Source: Nocardia concava NBRC 100430 (GTDB lineage Bacteria; Actinomycetota; Actinomycetes; Mycobacteriales; Mycobacteriaceae). Taken from it: a stretch of 64,000 nucleotides of DNA. Of the stretch, positions 1-9,596 are shown piece after piece. The notes under the pieces were generated by a model. The model did not search any database, had not been told where the DNA came from, and saw only the letters and a program-made list of their open reading frames with translations. Within the stretch, counting starts at the first letter, position 1. Each line of letters opens with the position of its first letter. The stretch spans positions 55,816 through 119,815 of the forward strand of contig NZ_BAFX01000044.1 of NCBI RefSeq assembly GCF_000308815.1, written 5' to 3'. The position numbers and the translations under genes were made by a program.

Positions 1-2100
1 CCCGGCTACTTCAAGCGTCCCGAGGTGACCGCCGAGATCTTCGACGAGGACGGCTACTACCGCACCGGCGATATCGTCGCCGAGATCCGGCCCGACTACC
101 TGGTCTACGTGGACCGCCGCAACAACGTCCTGAAGCTGTCGCAGGGCGAATTCGTGACCGTGGCCAAGCTGGAGGCCGTCTACGCCACCAGCCCGCTCAT
201 CGCCCAGATCTTCGTGCACGGCTCCAGCGAGCGTTCGCATCTGGTGGCCGTGATCGTGCCCACCGATGCCGCCCGCGCGCTCGAGCCCGCCGAGCGGATC
301 GCGGCCATCACCGAGTCGATGCAGCGGATCGCCAAGGAGAACGGGCTGGAATCCTACGAGATCCCGCGCGCGTTCCTGCTCGAGGACGAGCCGTTCACCC
401 AGGACAACGGCCTGCTGTCGGGTATCGGAAAACTGTTGCGGCCCAAGTTCAAAGAGCGCTTCGGTGAGCGGCTGGAGCAGCTCTACACCGAGCAGGCGCA
501 GCGTCAGCGCGACGAGCTGGCCGTGCTGCGCCGCGAGGCCGCCGACCGCCCCGTCATCGAGACGGTGTGCCGGGCCGCCCGCGCGGTGCTCGGCGGCGGC
601 GAGCCGCAGCCCGACGCGCATTTCACCGACCTGGGCGGCGATTCGCTGTCGGCGCTGTCGTTCTCGACCCTGCTGGCCGAGATCTTCGGCGTCGAGGTGC
701 CCGTCGGCGTCATCGTCAGCCCGGCCAACAACCTGGACCGGCTGGCCGCGCACATCGAGGCCGAACGGGATTCGGGCGGCACCCGGCCGACGGTGGCAAC
801 CATCCACGGCGGCAAAGAGATTCGCGCCACCGACCTCACTCTCGACAAGTTCCTCGACGCCGCGACACTGGCGGCCGCCCCGGCCCTCCCGCGCGCATCG
901 CAGCCGCCGCGCACCGTCCTGCTGACCGGAGCGAACGGCTATCTCGGCCGCTTCCTGTGCCTGGAATGGCTGCAGCGCCTGGACGGTACGGACGGCACGC
1001 TGATCTGCGTCATTCGCGGCCGCGATGCCGAGACCGCGCGCCGCCGCCTGGACGAGGTCTTCGACAGCGGTGACCCGGAGCTGCTGCGCCGCTACCGGGA
1101 ACTGGCCCAGCGTCGCCTACGCGTACTTCCCGGCGACATCGGCGAGCCGAACTTCGGTCTGAGCCAGCAGGATTGGCAGGAACTCGCCGACACCGTCGAC
1201 CTCATCGTGCACCCGGCCGCCTTGGTCAACCACGTGCTGCCCTACGGCCAGCTGTTCGGTCCCAATGTCGTCGGCACCGCCGAGGTGATCCGCCTCGCGC
1301 TGACCTCCACCCTCAAGCCCGTCACCTACCTGTCCACGGTCGCCGTTGCCGCGCAGATCGATCCGGCCGTCTTCACCGAAGACGGCGACATCCGCGAGAT
1401 CAGCGCCGTGCGCTCGGTCGACGACGGGTACGCCAACGGCTACGGCAACAGCAAGTGGGCCGGTGAGGTCCTGCTGCGCGAGGCGCACGACCTGTGCGGG
1501 CTGCCCGTCGCGGTGTTCCGTTCGGACATGATCCTGGCGCACAGCGATTTCGCCGGTCAGCTCAACCTGCCCGATATGTTCACCCGCCTGCTGCTCAGCG
1601 TGCTCGCCACCGGTCTGGCCCCGAAGTCCTTCTACGCCTTGGATTCCCACGGCAACCGCCGTCGCGCCCACTACGACGGCCTGCCCGCCGACTTCACCGC
1701 CGCCGCCATCACCGCCCTGGGCGCCCGCGTGACCGAGGGCTTCGAAACCTACGACGTGCTCAACCCGCACGACGACGGCATCTCCCTGGACGAATTCGTG
1801 GACTGGCTCATCGAATCCGGCCACGCCATCGACCGCATCGACGACTACCGGGACTGGTTCACACGCTTCGAGACCGCGCTGCGCACCCTGCCCGAACACC
1901 AGCGCGGCGCGTCGGTCCAGCCGCTGCTACACGCCTACCGCCGCCCGGGTCTGCCGATCGCGGGCTCGGTGCTCCCGGCCAAGCGGTTCCAGGCCGCCGT
2001 CCAGCAGGCGAAACTGGGCCCGGGCGGCGACATCCCGCACCTGACAAGGGAACTCATCGACAAGTACGTGGCGGACCTGAAGCTGCGCGGGCTGCTCTAA
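1..2100 (+). CDS. car: Carboxylic acid reductase, C-terminal part (5' truncated by window edge)
   Basis: The frame is open from base 1, so only the end of the gene is present. Carboxylic acid reductases activate a carboxylate with ATP, load it on a phosphopantetheine arm and reduce it to the aldehyde with NADPH. Visible in order: the end of the adenylation domain ([11 protein letters not shown], then [12 protein letters not shown] with the conserved lysine region), a carrier domain with [10 protein letters not shown] whose serine takes the phosphopantetheine, and a thioester-reductase domain starting at the Rossmann motif [11 protein letters not shown] and carrying a YxxxK-like YGNSKWAGE. The last 691 residues agree with the reductase half of a roughly 1,170-residue enzyme. 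No phosphopantetheinyl transferase is adjacent. The stop overlaps by 4 bp the stop of the convergent MerR gene. Confidence 0.95.
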   Translation, partial: PGYFKRPEVTAEIFDEDGYYRTGDIVAEIRPDYLVYVDRRNNVLKLSQGEFVTVAKLEAVYATSPLIAQIFVHGSSERSHLVAVIVPTDAARALEPAERIAAITESMQRIAKENGLESYEIPRAFLLEDEPFTQDNGLLSGIGKLLRPKFKERFGERLEQLYTEQAQRQRDELAVLRREAADRPVIETVCRAARAVLGGGEPQPDAHFTDLGGDSLSALSFSTLLAEIFGVEVPVGVIVSPANNLDRLAAHIEAERDSGGTRPTVATIHGGKEIRATDLTLDKFLDAATLAAAPALPRASQPPRTVLLTGANGYLGRFLCLEWLQRLDGTDGTLICVIRGRDAETARRRLDEVFDSGDPELLRRYRELAQRRLRVLPGDIGEPNFGLSQQDWQELADTVDLIVHPAALVNHVLPYGQLFGPNVVGTAEVIRLALTSTLKPVTYLSTVAVAAQIDPAVFTEDGDIREISAVRSVDDGYANGYGNSKWAGEVLLREAHDLCGLPVAVFRSDMILAHSDFAGQLNLPDMFTRLLLSVLATGLAPKSFYALDSHGNRRRAHYDGLPADFTAAAITALGARVTEGFETYDVLNPHDDGISLDEFVDWLIESGHAIDRIDDYRDWFTRFETALRTLPEHQRGASVQPLLHAYRRPGLPIAGSVLPAKRFQAAVQQAKLGPGGDIPHLTRELIDKYVADLKLRGLL

Positions 2101-2810
2101 GCTTCGCGCAACCGCAGGTAGTGGCCGAGCCGTCCGGCCGCGTCGAGCATGGCCAGGCTCCGCGCGGTCAGCCGGGCGCTCCACTCCTCCAGGGCGCGGG
2201 CGAGGGATTCGGTGCCACCGGCGGCACGCACCTGGTCGATCACGGTGGCGATGCGGTCCAGCGGATAGCCACCGCGCCGCAGCAGGTGGGCGAGTTCGGC
2301 ATCGCGGACGTCGGGCGCGGTGTAGCGGCGGTATCCGGTGCCGGATTCCCTTGCCGGAACCAGGATTCCGACCCGCTCCCACTTGCGCAGCGTCGCCGCG
2401 GTGACGCCGAGGCGGTGGGCCAGTTCGCCGATGGTGCGGTCCTGCGTATCGGCAGCCGGTTCCGTGGTGTCCCCGGCCTCGGCGGTCAGATGCCGTACCG
2501 CCCGCCGCACACTGTCGAGGGTGTCGCGATCCTGCAATGACTGCTGGTGACCCCGGTCGATGATCACCAGTGCGGTGTCGAGTTCGTCCTCGTGGATCGC
2601 GGTCATGATGCGGCCGCCCACCGCGTGCCCGTAGGCGCGGACCAGCGCGAGATACGCGTCGAGGGCCGCCGCGTGCAACTCGGTGTAGATCCGGTAGCCG
2701 CTGGCCGTGCGTTCGGCGGGCGGCAGGAACCCGTCCTGCTCGTAATTCCGCACAGCCTGGGTCGACAGGCCATGCTCGCGCGCCAGATCGGAGGGTCGCA
2801 GGTTGTCCAT
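2097..2810 (-). CDS. MerR-superfamily regulator, TioE-like, with two HTH segments
   Basis: A 237-residue protein with two MerR-type DNA-recognition segments. The first is at the N terminus ([19 protein letters not shown], then [15 protein letters not shown]). The second starts near residue 127 ([20 protein letters not shown], then [17 protein letters not shown]). This duplicated layout is what I know from the TioE-family regulators of actinomycetes, which commonly sit beside erythromycin-esterase homologues. Here it is transcribed away from such a gene with a 93-bp intergenic region. No effector domain is visible between the two HTH units. It probably controls the neighbouring esterase-like gene; that is inference from position. 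Confidence 0.85.
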   Translation of the reverse strand: MDNLRPSDLAREHGLSTQAVRNYEQDGFLPPAERTASGYRIYTELHAAALDAYLALVRAYGHAVGGRIMTAIHEDELDTALVIIDRGHQQSLQDRDTLDSVRRAVRHLTAEAGDTTEPAADTQDRTIGELAHRLGVTAATLRKWERVGILVPARESGTGYRRYTAPDVRDAELAHLLRRGGYPLDRIATVIDQVRAAGGTESLARALEEWSARLTARSLAMLDAAGRLGHYLRLREA

Positions 2811-2867
2811 CGGTTTGAGACTTTACCCGGCCTACAACACCTGTTTAATGGACGGATCTTTGACCAA

Positions 2868-2892
2868 GTATCAACCGACGTTTCAACGATAC
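2868..2892. promoter_or_regulatory. Divergent promoter region with GTATC/GATAC half-sites
   Basis: Half-sites GTATC (2868-2872) and GATAC (2888-2892) form a 25-bp dyad with a non-palindromic centre, between the MerR-type regulator and the esterase-like gene. A TTGACC hexamer lies at 2860-2865 and TACGAT at 2890-2895, which could be a -10 for a leaderless transcript starting near the ATG at 2904. The dyad is weak; the promoter elements are guesses. Confidence 0.35.
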
Positions 2893-2903
2893 GATTCATA
2901 TAC

Positions 2904-4064
2904 ATGACTCAGGACATTCGAGACTTCGTACCCGCCTCATGTGAACTGCTCGGACTCGGTGAGCCCACCCACCGCGAACCCGCCTTCGGTTGGATCCGCA
3001 ACGAACTCCTGCCCCCACTGGTCGAGCACGGCTTCCGCTCCATCGCCCTGGAGATCGACCGCGTGGCCGCCATGACCGTGAACGACTACGTCCTGGGCGA
3101 CCCAGGCGTGCTGGAAGACGTGGTGCGAGAAGGCTTCTCACACGAATGGGGCGAACTCGAATTCAATCGCCGCCTGGTGCAATGGCTCCGCGACCACAAC
3201 AACACCCACCTGCCCGCGGACCGCGTCACCTTCCACGGCTTCGACGCCCCGACCGAGAACTACAGCGCCCCAAGCCCACGCACCTACCTCGAATACGCCC
3301 GCGACTACCTGGGTCTCGACCTCGATGTGGCGGGCCTCGCCGGCGACGATCACCGCTGGAGCCGCCAGGAATCGGTCCTGGATCCGGCCATGTCCCCGGG
3401 CGCGACCCCCGAGGCGAAGCAACTGCGCGCCCTCGGCGAGGACATGCTGTTCGCGCTCTACCGCCGCGCCCCCGAACTGGTCGCCGCCACCTCCCGCGCC
3501 GAATGGTTCCGCGCCGAAACACATCTCACCGGCGGTCTCGCACTGCTGCGCTACCACGCCCAATGCGCCGAACCGCTCCCGCAGCACGAGCGCCTGACCC
3601 CGCTCATCCTCGCCCGCGACACCATCATGGCCCAGAACCTGCTGGCCATCCGCCGCCTCGAGGCCGATCGCGGACCGACCCTGGTCTTCTCCCACAACCT
3701 GCACCTGCAGCCGGGCCGGACCAGCATGCCCGTGGCGGATCAGGACCACAGCTGGTCCAACGCGGGCGCGATCATCGACGCGCTGGGCGTCATCGACTAC
3801 ACCTTCATCGCCGGAAGTCTCGGCCGCAGTGCGTCTTTCGAGCTCGAGGCGCCTGAGTCGGACACCTACGAAGGTCTGTTGGACGCCCACACCGCCACCT
3901 GGGGCTTCAGTCCCGCCGCCCCCATCACCGCCGGACGCCAGCGCGCGGATGTCATGCCGCACGGCCATTTCCCGCTGACCCTCGACCTGCTCGCCCGCGC
4001 GGACGCGGTGCTGCACATCGGCGACGGATCAGCGTGCCGCCGGGATTTCGAGCCCGTGCTGTAG
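2904..4064 (+). CDS. Erythromycin esterase family protein
   Basis: A 386-residue protein of the EreA/EreB-like superfamily. It carries the GE-THRE segment near the N terminus (LLGLGEPTHREPAF, equivalent to the family's GEATHG with its catalytic histidine), the ALE segment (SIALEIDR) and a C-terminal histidine-rich stretch (VFSHNLHLQP). Members open macrolide lactones in a few cases, but most actinomycete homologues have no known substrate, so resistance should not be assumed. The frame is open upstream to 2547, but that part runs antisense into the MerR gene. The ATG at 2904 sits in the divergent promoter region and matches the usual N terminus. The 3' end overlaps the convergent TetR gene by 36 bp. 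Confidence 0.85.
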   Translation: MTQDIRDFVPASCELLGLGEPTHREPAFGWIRNELLPPLVEHGFRSIALEIDRVAAMTVNDYVLGDPGVLEDVVREGFSHEWGELEFNRRLVQWLRDHNNTHLPADRVTFHGFDAPTENYSAPSPRTYLEYARDYLGLDLDVAGLAGDDHRWSRQESVLDPAMSPGATPEAKQLRALGEDMLFALYRRAPELVAATSRAEWFRAETHLTGGLALLRYHAQCAEPLPQHERLTPLILARDTIMAQNLLAIRRLEADRGPTLVFSHNLHLQPGRTSMPVADQDHSWSNAGAIIDALGVIDYTFIAGSLGRSASFELEAPESDTYEGLLDAHTATWGFSPAAPITAGRQRADVMPHGHFPLTLDLLARADAVLHIGDGSACRRDFEPVL

Positions 4065-4658
4065 CGCCGCGACAGTACTGTCCAGAATCTCGTAGAGGTG
4101 GCGCACCGACGGATCCGGTTGTGCCACCCAATGATCGAGCCCCACCCCGAATGCCGAAAAGCAGGTGGTGGCCGCGAGTTTCGCCCGCAGGTCGTCCTCG
4201 GGCAGTCCGGCCCGCAGCGCGAAGTTGCGGGCCAGGGCGTCGCGGCGGCCGAAGGTGCCGGTGAAATTCTCCTGGCGCAGTTGCGGATTGGTGATCAGCA
4301 CCAGGCGGGCGCGCCGCGCCGTGTCCGCCTGGCGGCGGCGCAGCTCGGCCTGGCTGTCGTCGAGCAGGAAATCACGCAGCGCCGCGCGCAGCGCGACGAA
4401 GACCGCCTCCTGCGGCGGGCGGCGGTCCAGCGCGGCCAGCAGATGCGCCATGACGTCCTCCTCATGGCTGAAGACCACGGCCGTCTTGGAGGGGAAATGC
4501 CGGTGGAAGGTGCGGCGGGAGACGTGGGCGGCGTCGGCGATCTCCTGCACGGTGGTCTGCTCGAAGCCGCGGCGCTCGAACAGCACCAGCGCGGCGTCGA
4601 TCAATTCGCGCCGCACCCTGGCCTTCTCGCGTTCGCGCAACCCGGTCGGTGCCGTCAT
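4029..4658 (-). CDS. TetR family transcriptional regulator
   Basis: A 209-residue TetR/AcrR repressor. The N-terminal helix-turn-helix is clear: IDAALVLFERRGFEQTTVQ, then IADAAHVSRRTFHRHFPSK. A helical ligand-binding region of about 150 residues follows. I chose the ATG at 4658 over one 42 bp upstream because GGAAAGGG lies just ahead of it. The upstream choice would also run into one of the two palindromes at 4692-4747. It is transcribed away from the secreted lipase gene at 4793, and the paired palindromes between them make autoregulation plus lipase control likely. Confidence 0.93.
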   Translation of the reverse strand: MTAPTGLREREKARVRRELIDAALVLFERRGFEQTTVQEIADAAHVSRRTFHRHFPSKTAVVFSHEEDVMAHLLAALDRRPPQEAVFVALRAALRDFLLDDSQAELRRRQADTARRARLVLITNPQLRQENFTGTFGRRDALARNFALRAGLPEDDLRAKLAATTCFSAFGVGLDHWVAQPDPSVRHLYEILDSTVAALQHGLEIPAAR

Positions 4659-4691
4659 TCCGCCCTTTCCTCGTCGTGTCGCCCACCCCTG

Positions 4692-4747
4692 GTGTCTCAA
4701 TGTGACACTTCACAGGATAGTCTGGCCAAAGTGTCTCACTGTGACAC
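4692..4747. promoter_or_regulatory. Paired operators GTGTCTCANTGTGACAC
   Basis: Two almost identical 17-bp palindromes, GTGTCTCAATGTGACAC (4692-4708) and GTGTCTCACTGTGACAC (4731-4747), differ at one base and start 39 bp apart. They fill the gap between the TetR gene and the divergent secreted lipase. GTGTC/GACAC arms around a 7-bp centre are typical of TetR operators. The pair most likely binds the adjacent regulator and controls both promoters. Confidence 0.85.
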
Positions 4748-4792
4748 CAAGACAGTGGCATCGAACTGGCATGGATACGAGAGGACTCTCCG

Positions 4793-5932
4793 ATGACGCG
4801 ACGCACCGTGATCACCATGATCTCGGCGGCACTGCTGGCCACCGGTCCGCTGGCCGCCACCGCCGTGGCCGACCCGCCCGCCAGCTCCGAGGGCGCGACC
4901 CCGGGCACCGTCATCGGCAACGAGGCCCTGCCGCAGAACTTCTGGCTCGACGGCGCGGGCTCGGCCCGCAAGCTCACCTACTGGACCCGCGACTCCGCCG
5001 ATCAGCCCGCACTGTCCACCGGCGTCGTGTTCATCCCGGCCGGGACCCCGCCGCCCGGCGGCTGGCCGGTGCTGTCGTGGGAGCACGGCACCGTCGGCAT
5101 CGGCGACGACTGCGCGCCCTCGGTCGCGGGCCGCTCCGACCGCGACATGGGCTTCCTCGCCACCTGGCTGAAGCAGGGCTACGCCATCGTCGCCACCGAC
5201 TACATCGGCCTGGGCACCCCCGGAACGCACGCCTACCTCGACGGCCGCGCCGAGGCCCACGCCGCCATCGACATGGTTCGCGCGGCGCACGCCGTCGACG
5301 ACTCGCTTGCCCAGAAGTGGGTGGCCATCGGCCAGTCCCAGGGCGGCGGTGCAACGGTTTTCACCGCCTCGCTCGCGACTCGCTATGCGCCCGAACTGGA
5401 TTACCGCGGCGCGGTGGCCACCGGCCCGGCCTCCAATATCGTCGAGGCCGCGACCCTGATCGGCCCGAACACCCCGGCCGTCGGCTCTTCGCACATCACC
5501 GCCTACGCCACCTATGTGTTCAACGGGCTGAAAGCGGCGCGCCCCGACTTCGATCTGGACAGCTACCTCACCCCGCTCGGCAAACAGCTGGTGACCGCCG
5601 GGCAGACCCTCTGCTTCAGCCCGATGGCCGAACGCGCCGAGGGCATTTCGCTCAACCAGCTGGTGTCCCGACCGCTGTCGGAGGGCGATTTCGTGCCCGT
5701 CGCGCACTCGGTCATGGATGTGCCGCTCACCGGCTACGACCGGCCGCTGTTCATCGGCCAGGGCACCAACGACACCGATGTCCCCGCGCCGCTGACCGCC
5801 AAGCTGGTGGCCGATATGGCCGCCGCCGGAACCCATCCCGAGGTGCACGTGTACCCGGGGAAGGATCACAGCGGCGCCATGCTCGCCTCGCTGGCGGACA
5901 GCGTGCCGTTCGTGGCCCGACTATTCGCCTGA
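4793..5932 (+). CDS. Secreted lipase/esterase, LIP family
   Basis: A 379-residue alpha/beta hydrolase with a Sec signal peptide: a basic start (MTRRTVITMI), an Ala/Leu-rich core and a likely cut after TAVA near residue 26. The nucleophile elbow is GQSQGG with serine near residue 182. The acid is probably in GTNDTDVP and the histidine in GKDHSGAM near the C terminus. The fold and length fit the secretory lipase (LIP) family of actinomycetes, which cleave triacylglycerols or short esters outside the cell. It sits behind two palindromes shared with the divergent TetR gene, so it is probably derepressed by the TetR ligand. It ends 3 bp from the convergent VOC gene. Confidence 0.88.
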   Translation: MTRRTVITMISAALLATGPLAATAVADPPASSEGATPGTVIGNEALPQNFWLDGAGSARKLTYWTRDSADQPALSTGVVFIPAGTPPPGGWPVLSWEHGTVGIGDDCAPSVAGRSDRDMGFLATWLKQGYAIVATDYIGLGTPGTHAYLDGRAEAHAAIDMVRAAHAVDDSLAQKWVAIGQSQGGGATVFTASLATRYAPELDYRGAVATGPASNIVEAATLIGPNTPAVGSSHITAYATYVFNGLKAARPDFDLDSYLTPLGKQLVTAGQTLCFSPMAERAEGISLNQLVSRPLSEGDFVPVAHSVMDVPLTGYDRPLFIGQGTNDTDVPAPLTAKLVADMAAAGTHPEVHVYPGKDHSGAMLASLADSVPFVARLFA

Positions 5933-5935
5933 CAC

Positions 5936-6718
5936 TCAGCCGATGGTGACCGTGGTGTCGATCAATCCGAAGATCTCGCCCTGCGGTCCCGACACGATGC
6001 CCATGCGGCCGAAGGGGCTGTCGTCCGGACCCATGAGGACGGTCGCGCCGAGCTCCTTCGCCTGCTCCAGCGCGGCGTCGGTGCCCGCGACCTGGAACCA
6101 GGTCAGCCAGTAGTTGGCATCGCCGCCGGGCCGGCCCGTGGTGTCGGCCATGCCGCCCATGGGCCGGCCCTGCGGGTCGTTGAAGGTGGAGTAGATCATC
6201 TGCTCGTTGCCGATCTCGTCGTACGACCAGCCGAAGACCTGCTTGTAGAACTCCTGCGACGGCACGTATCCGTTGGTGTGCAGGTCGTTCCAGCAGTACG
6301 CGCCCGGCTCGTTGTAGATGCCCGCGCCGGTGTGCGCCTTGGCTTCCCACACGCCGAACACCGCGCCCGCCGGATCCGCGGCGATGAACATGCGGCCGAC
6401 ATCCATGACGTCGAAGGGCGGCATGAACACCGCGCCGCCCGCCGCCTGCACCGCGCCCGCGACGGCGTCGGCATTGTCGGCGGCGAAGTAGGTGGTCCAC
6501 ACCGAGGGCATGGCCACCTCACCCATCTTGGGTCCGATGCCCGCGGCGGGTCGGCCGTCGAGCATGGCGATCATGTAGCCGCCCGCTTCGGGCGGGCTGT
6601 CGAGGACGTCCCAGCCCAGCAGCCGGGAGTAGAAGCCCCGCGCGGCGGCGGGATCGTCGACCGAGCAGTCGACCCAACACGGAGTTCCTTGCGGCCAGGG
6701 CTTGTCGGTTGTCGGCAT
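5936..6718 (-). CDS. Two-domain VOC (glyoxalase-superfamily) protein, CFP30B-like
   Basis: A 260-residue protein built from two VOC modules. The first begins PCWVDCSVDDPAAARGFYSR; the second begins YCWNDLHTNGYVPSQEFYK. Each ends in a DPxGxxFGVWE or GPQGEIFGLID-type strand. The arrangement resembles the mycobacterial 27/30-kDa antigen (CFP30B) group. The reaction is unknown; VOC proteins cover lyases, dioxygenases and drug-binding proteins. GGAGG sits at good spacing ahead of the ATG. It diverges from mdlC across about 210 bp. Confidence 0.85.
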   Translation of the reverse strand: MPTTDKPWPQGTPCWVDCSVDDPAAARGFYSRLLGWDVLDSPPEAGGYMIAMLDGRPAAGIGPKMGEVAMPSVWTTYFAADNADAVAGAVQAAGGAVFMPPFDVMDVGRMFIAADPAGAVFGVWEAKAHTGAGIYNEPGAYCWNDLHTNGYVPSQEFYKQVFGWSYDEIGNEQMIYSTFNDPQGRPMGGMADTTGRPGGDANYWLTWFQVAGTDAALEQAKELGATVLMGPDDSPFGRMGIVSGPQGEIFGLIDTTVTIG

Positions 6719-6929
6719 GAATCCTCCCGGGAACGGTCGGTGCGGCCTGTCGGACGGGCAGGCACATGGTCAGCTAACCACTCTTCCGGGCAATCCGGAC
6801 TTGTAATACCGACTGGTCGTAAATTGATATCGAACTTTCTGTAGGGTGCCCGAAGCTCCGTTCGAACTGCTGTCTTTGCCCGAATCGTCTTTCCGTCGAT
6901 CGATGTCCAGCCGGCACGAGGGAGTCGAA

Positions 6930-8522
6930 ATGTCCACGGTGCGGGAAGCCGCCTACGCGGTCCTACGGTCTTTCGGGGCGACCACCGTCGTCGCCAATCC
7001 GGGATCCAACGAACTGCCGTTCCTGGATCGCATGCCCGAGGATTTCCGGTTCATCCTCGCGTTGCAGGAGGGCTCGGTCATCTCCATTGCCGACGGGTAC
7101 GCGCAGGCCTCGGGGAAACCGGTCGTGGTCTCGGTGCATTCGGCCGCGGGGTTGGCCACCGGCATGGGTGCGCTCACCAATGCCTATGACAATGGCGCGC
7201 CGCTGATCATCCTGGCGGGACAGCAGTTTCGGGCCTTGATCACCGAGGAGGCCATCGTCACCAATCGCGATGCAACCGTGCTGCCGCGGCCGCTGGTGAA
7301 GTGGAGTTTCGAGGCGCCCAGCGCGCAATCGGTTCCGGCGGTGCTGGCCCGCGCCGCGGCCTGCGCGTTGACCGCGCCGACCGGGCCGGTGTGCGTGTCG
7401 ATTCCTCTCGATGACTGGCGGCGCGAATCGGATTCCGACACCGACGGTTACGCGGCGACCCGGCGCATTTCCGGGAATCCGCAAGTGCCGCAGGCGGATA
7501 TCGATAGGGTCGCTCAGCGTTTGGAGAACGCGGCGAACCCGGTGCTGGTGCTCGGGCCCGATGTCGACAAGTACGGTGGCTGGGAGGCGGCCGTCGCGTT
7601 GGCCGGAAAGCTGCGCATGGAAGTGTATTTGGGCAGCGGCGAGTATTCGCGCATGCCGTTTCCCACCGATCACCGCTGCTTCCGGGGTGCGCTCGGGGCG
7701 ACGGTCGCGCAGGTGCGTGACCAGCTCGCTCCCTATGACGTGGTGGCCTGGATCGGTGGTGCGCTGCTGCCGTATCACGGCTGGTCTCCCGGTCCGTATC
7801 TATCGGGTGATCCCGAGGTCATCCACATCACCGCCGATCCGGCCCAGGCCGCGCGGGCGCCGCTGGGCTGGTCGATCGTCGGGGATCCGGCGGCCGCGTT
7901 GTGGCAGCTCGCCGAGGCGGTGGCCACCTCGGCCCGGCCCATGCCCGCGGCCCGTCCGGCCCCTGAACCCGCGCCTGCCGGTGGCCACTTCACCGAGCAT
8001 CAGCTCTGGGATGTCCTCGCCGAAACCCGGCCCGCCGGAGCGCAATTCGTGTGGGATGCGCCGTCGATGATCGGCTGGTGGAATCGCGTGCCGATCACCG
8101 AGCCGCGCACCTACTACGCGCCGGGCGCGGCCACCGTGGGCTTCGGTCTGCCCGCCGCCGTCGGGGTGAGCCTGGCTCGTCCGGCTGGTCCGACCGTCGC
8201 GATCCTCGGCGACGGTGCCAGCAACTACACCATCGCCGGGCTGTGGACCGCGGCCCGCCACGGTTGCGACGTCACCTTCGTCATCCTGCGCAACGGCACC
8301 TATCAGGTGCTCGAGGACTATGCCGTCATGCTCGACGCGCAGCTTCCCGACATCACCTTGCAGGGCATCGACTTCGTCTCCCTCGCAACGGGTTACGGCG
8401 TTGCGGCCGAGCGCGTCTCCACGCCCGACGAGGCCGCGACGGCCTTGCGCCGGGCCTTCGCGACGCCGGGACCGCATCTGATCGAGGTCAATGTCAGCGC
8501 CCAGTCCAGCGGGATGTACTGA
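6930..8522 (+). CDS. mdlC: Benzoylformate decarboxylase
   Basis: A 530-residue thiamine-diphosphate enzyme that decarboxylates benzoylformate to benzaldehyde in mandelate breakdown. With the ATG at 6930, the catalytic residues known from the Pseudomonas putida enzyme fall at the same numbers: Ser26 (NPGSNELPF), Glu47 (LQEGS) and His70 (VSVHSAAG). The second active-site histidine is probably in PYHGWSPGPYL. The cofactor motif is GDGASNYTIAG...ILRN. GAGGGAG at 6918-6924 decides this start over an upstream ATG at 6903. No mandelate dehydrogenase is adjacent. A weak dyad, TACCGACTGGTCGTA (6807-6821), lies upstream. The gene abuts the convergent SDR with no intergenic base. Confidence 0.9.
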   Translation: MSTVREAAYAVLRSFGATTVVANPGSNELPFLDRMPEDFRFILALQEGSVISIADGYAQASGKPVVVSVHSAAGLATGMGALTNAYDNGAPLIILAGQQFRALITEEAIVTNRDATVLPRPLVKWSFEAPSAQSVPAVLARAAACALTAPTGPVCVSIPLDDWRRESDSDTDGYAATRRISGNPQVPQADIDRVAQRLENAANPVLVLGPDVDKYGGWEAAVALAGKLRMEVYLGSGEYSRMPFPTDHRCFRGALGATVAQVRDQLAPYDVVAWIGGALLPYHGWSPGPYLSGDPEVIHITADPAQAARAPLGWSIVGDPAAALWQLAEAVATSARPMPAARPAPEPAPAGGHFTEHQLWDVLAETRPAGAQFVWDAPSMIGWWNRVPITEPRTYYAPGAATVGFGLPAAVGVSLARPAGPTVAILGDGASNYTIAGLWTAARHGCDVTFVILRNGTYQVLEDYAVMLDAQLPDITLQGIDFVSLATGYGVAAERVSTPDEAATALRRAFATPGPHLIEVNVSAQSSGMY

Positions 8523-9314
8523 TCAGGCGCGGTGCGGGTACGCGCCGCCGTCGACGACGATGCGCTGGCCGGTGAGGTATCCGGCGGCGGGGGAGGCCAG
8601 GAAGGCCACCACGTCGGCGATCTCCTCCGGGCGGCAGACGTGGCCGAAGGGGGAGCTGTCGTCGAGATCGGCCGCGTGCTTCAGGGTGCCGCCACTGAGC
8701 GCGGCGGTCAGGCGATCGCCCATATCGGAGCTGACCAGGCCGGGGGCCACGATATTGACGTGAATCCCGTTGGCGGACTCCTCCTTCGCCAGCGTGTGCG
8801 CCAGGGCTTCGAGTGCGGCCTTGGCCATGTTGTAGGGAGCGCCGTTCGCGCCCAGGGCGTGCGCCGCGACACTGCTGATCATGATGATGTCCCCGCGCGG
8901 GCACTTGCGCATCTCCGGCAGCACGAGCCCGGTCAGATAGTGCGGCCCGATGGCCTGAATTCGCAGCAGCCGTTCGACTTCCGCGGAATCGGTGTCGGCG
9001 ACCGCGCGCCCTCGGCTGGCGATGCCGCCATTGTGCACCAGGATGCTGATCGGCCCGAGCTCGGCCGTGACTCGCTCGACCATGGCCGCCACCGCCGCGG
9101 CGTCATCGACCGGCCCATGCACGGCCAATGCCGTGGCCCCGGCCGAATTCAATTCCGCCACGGTCTCGTTCGCCGGTTCCTCGTGCCGCGCCCAGTTCAC
9201 CGCCACCGCCGCCCCGCGCGCGGCCAACTCCCGGCTGATGGCCCGCCCGATCCCGCGCCCACCACCCGTCACCAGTGCGACCCGCCCCGCCAAATCACCT
9301 GCTGCTGCATTCAT
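8523..9314 (-). CDS. SDR family oxidoreductase
   Basis: A 263-residue classical short-chain dehydrogenase. It has the nucleotide motif TGGGRGIG near residue 16, NGG in place of NNAG (LVHNGGIAS), a catalytic Ser (ISSVAAH) and YNMAK for YxxxK. The C terminus YLTGQRIVVDGG is typical of FabG-like enzymes. Substrate unknown; it faces mdlC tail to tail, so a shared aromatic pathway is only a possibility. I took the ATG at 9314; an in-frame ATG at 9365 would add 17 residues, and neither has a clear ribosome-binding site. Confidence 0.87.
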   Translation of the reverse strand: MNAAAGDLAGRVALVTGGGRGIGRAISRELAARGAAVAVNWARHEEPANETVAELNSAGATALAVHGPVDDAAAVAAMVERVTAELGPISILVHNGGIASRGRAVADTDSAEVERLLRIQAIGPHYLTGLVLPEMRKCPRGDIIMISSVAAHALGANGAPYNMAKAALEALAHTLAKEESANGIHVNIVAPGLVSSDMGDRLTAALSGGTLKHAADLDDSSPFGHVCRPEEIADVVAFLASPAAGYLTGQRIVVDGGAYPHRA

Positions 9315-9365
9315 CCGGTCAACATATGACACCCGGACATCATTGCGATCGGGAGTGGCGGCCAT

Positions 9366-9596
9366 TACAGTCCGACCGTTGGGTACGCAGCGGTTCCTTG
9401 CATCGGGGTCGTGCCGATCGCAAGCTGATCCAGTCCGGCTACCACGGGTAGTGGCCAATGTGCGTGCGGCACCCGTTCTCCGAGGGCGTGTGGCAAGTCT
9501 TTGTGAATAGTCGTGGTTCTTCTGGAAACGGATAGTTTTCTTTCCATAGGGTTGGTGATCGTTGTTTGTCGGTGGGTTGCTGTATGAACAGCGGTT
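9366..9596. other. Gap ahead of tnpB, probable element left end
   Basis: About 230 bp between the SDR start and tnpB with no convincing gene. Base composition falls noticeably from about 9500 (TTGTGAATAGTCGTGG, then T-rich stretches to 9590), unlike the surrounding GC-rich genes. This fits the non-coding left end of an IS605/IS607-type element. No terminal hairpin or target duplication could be fixed by eye, so the left boundary is unresolved. Confidence 0.4.

Noticed and set aside
2547..2903. N-terminal extension of the erythromycin-esterase homologue
   Set aside because: Antisense to the MerR gene; family homology begins at the ATG at 2904.
6807..6821. TACCGACTGGTCGTA as a TetR-type operator before mdlC
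   Set aside because: Only partly palindromic and no regulator gene is adjacent; mentioned only in the mdlC entry.
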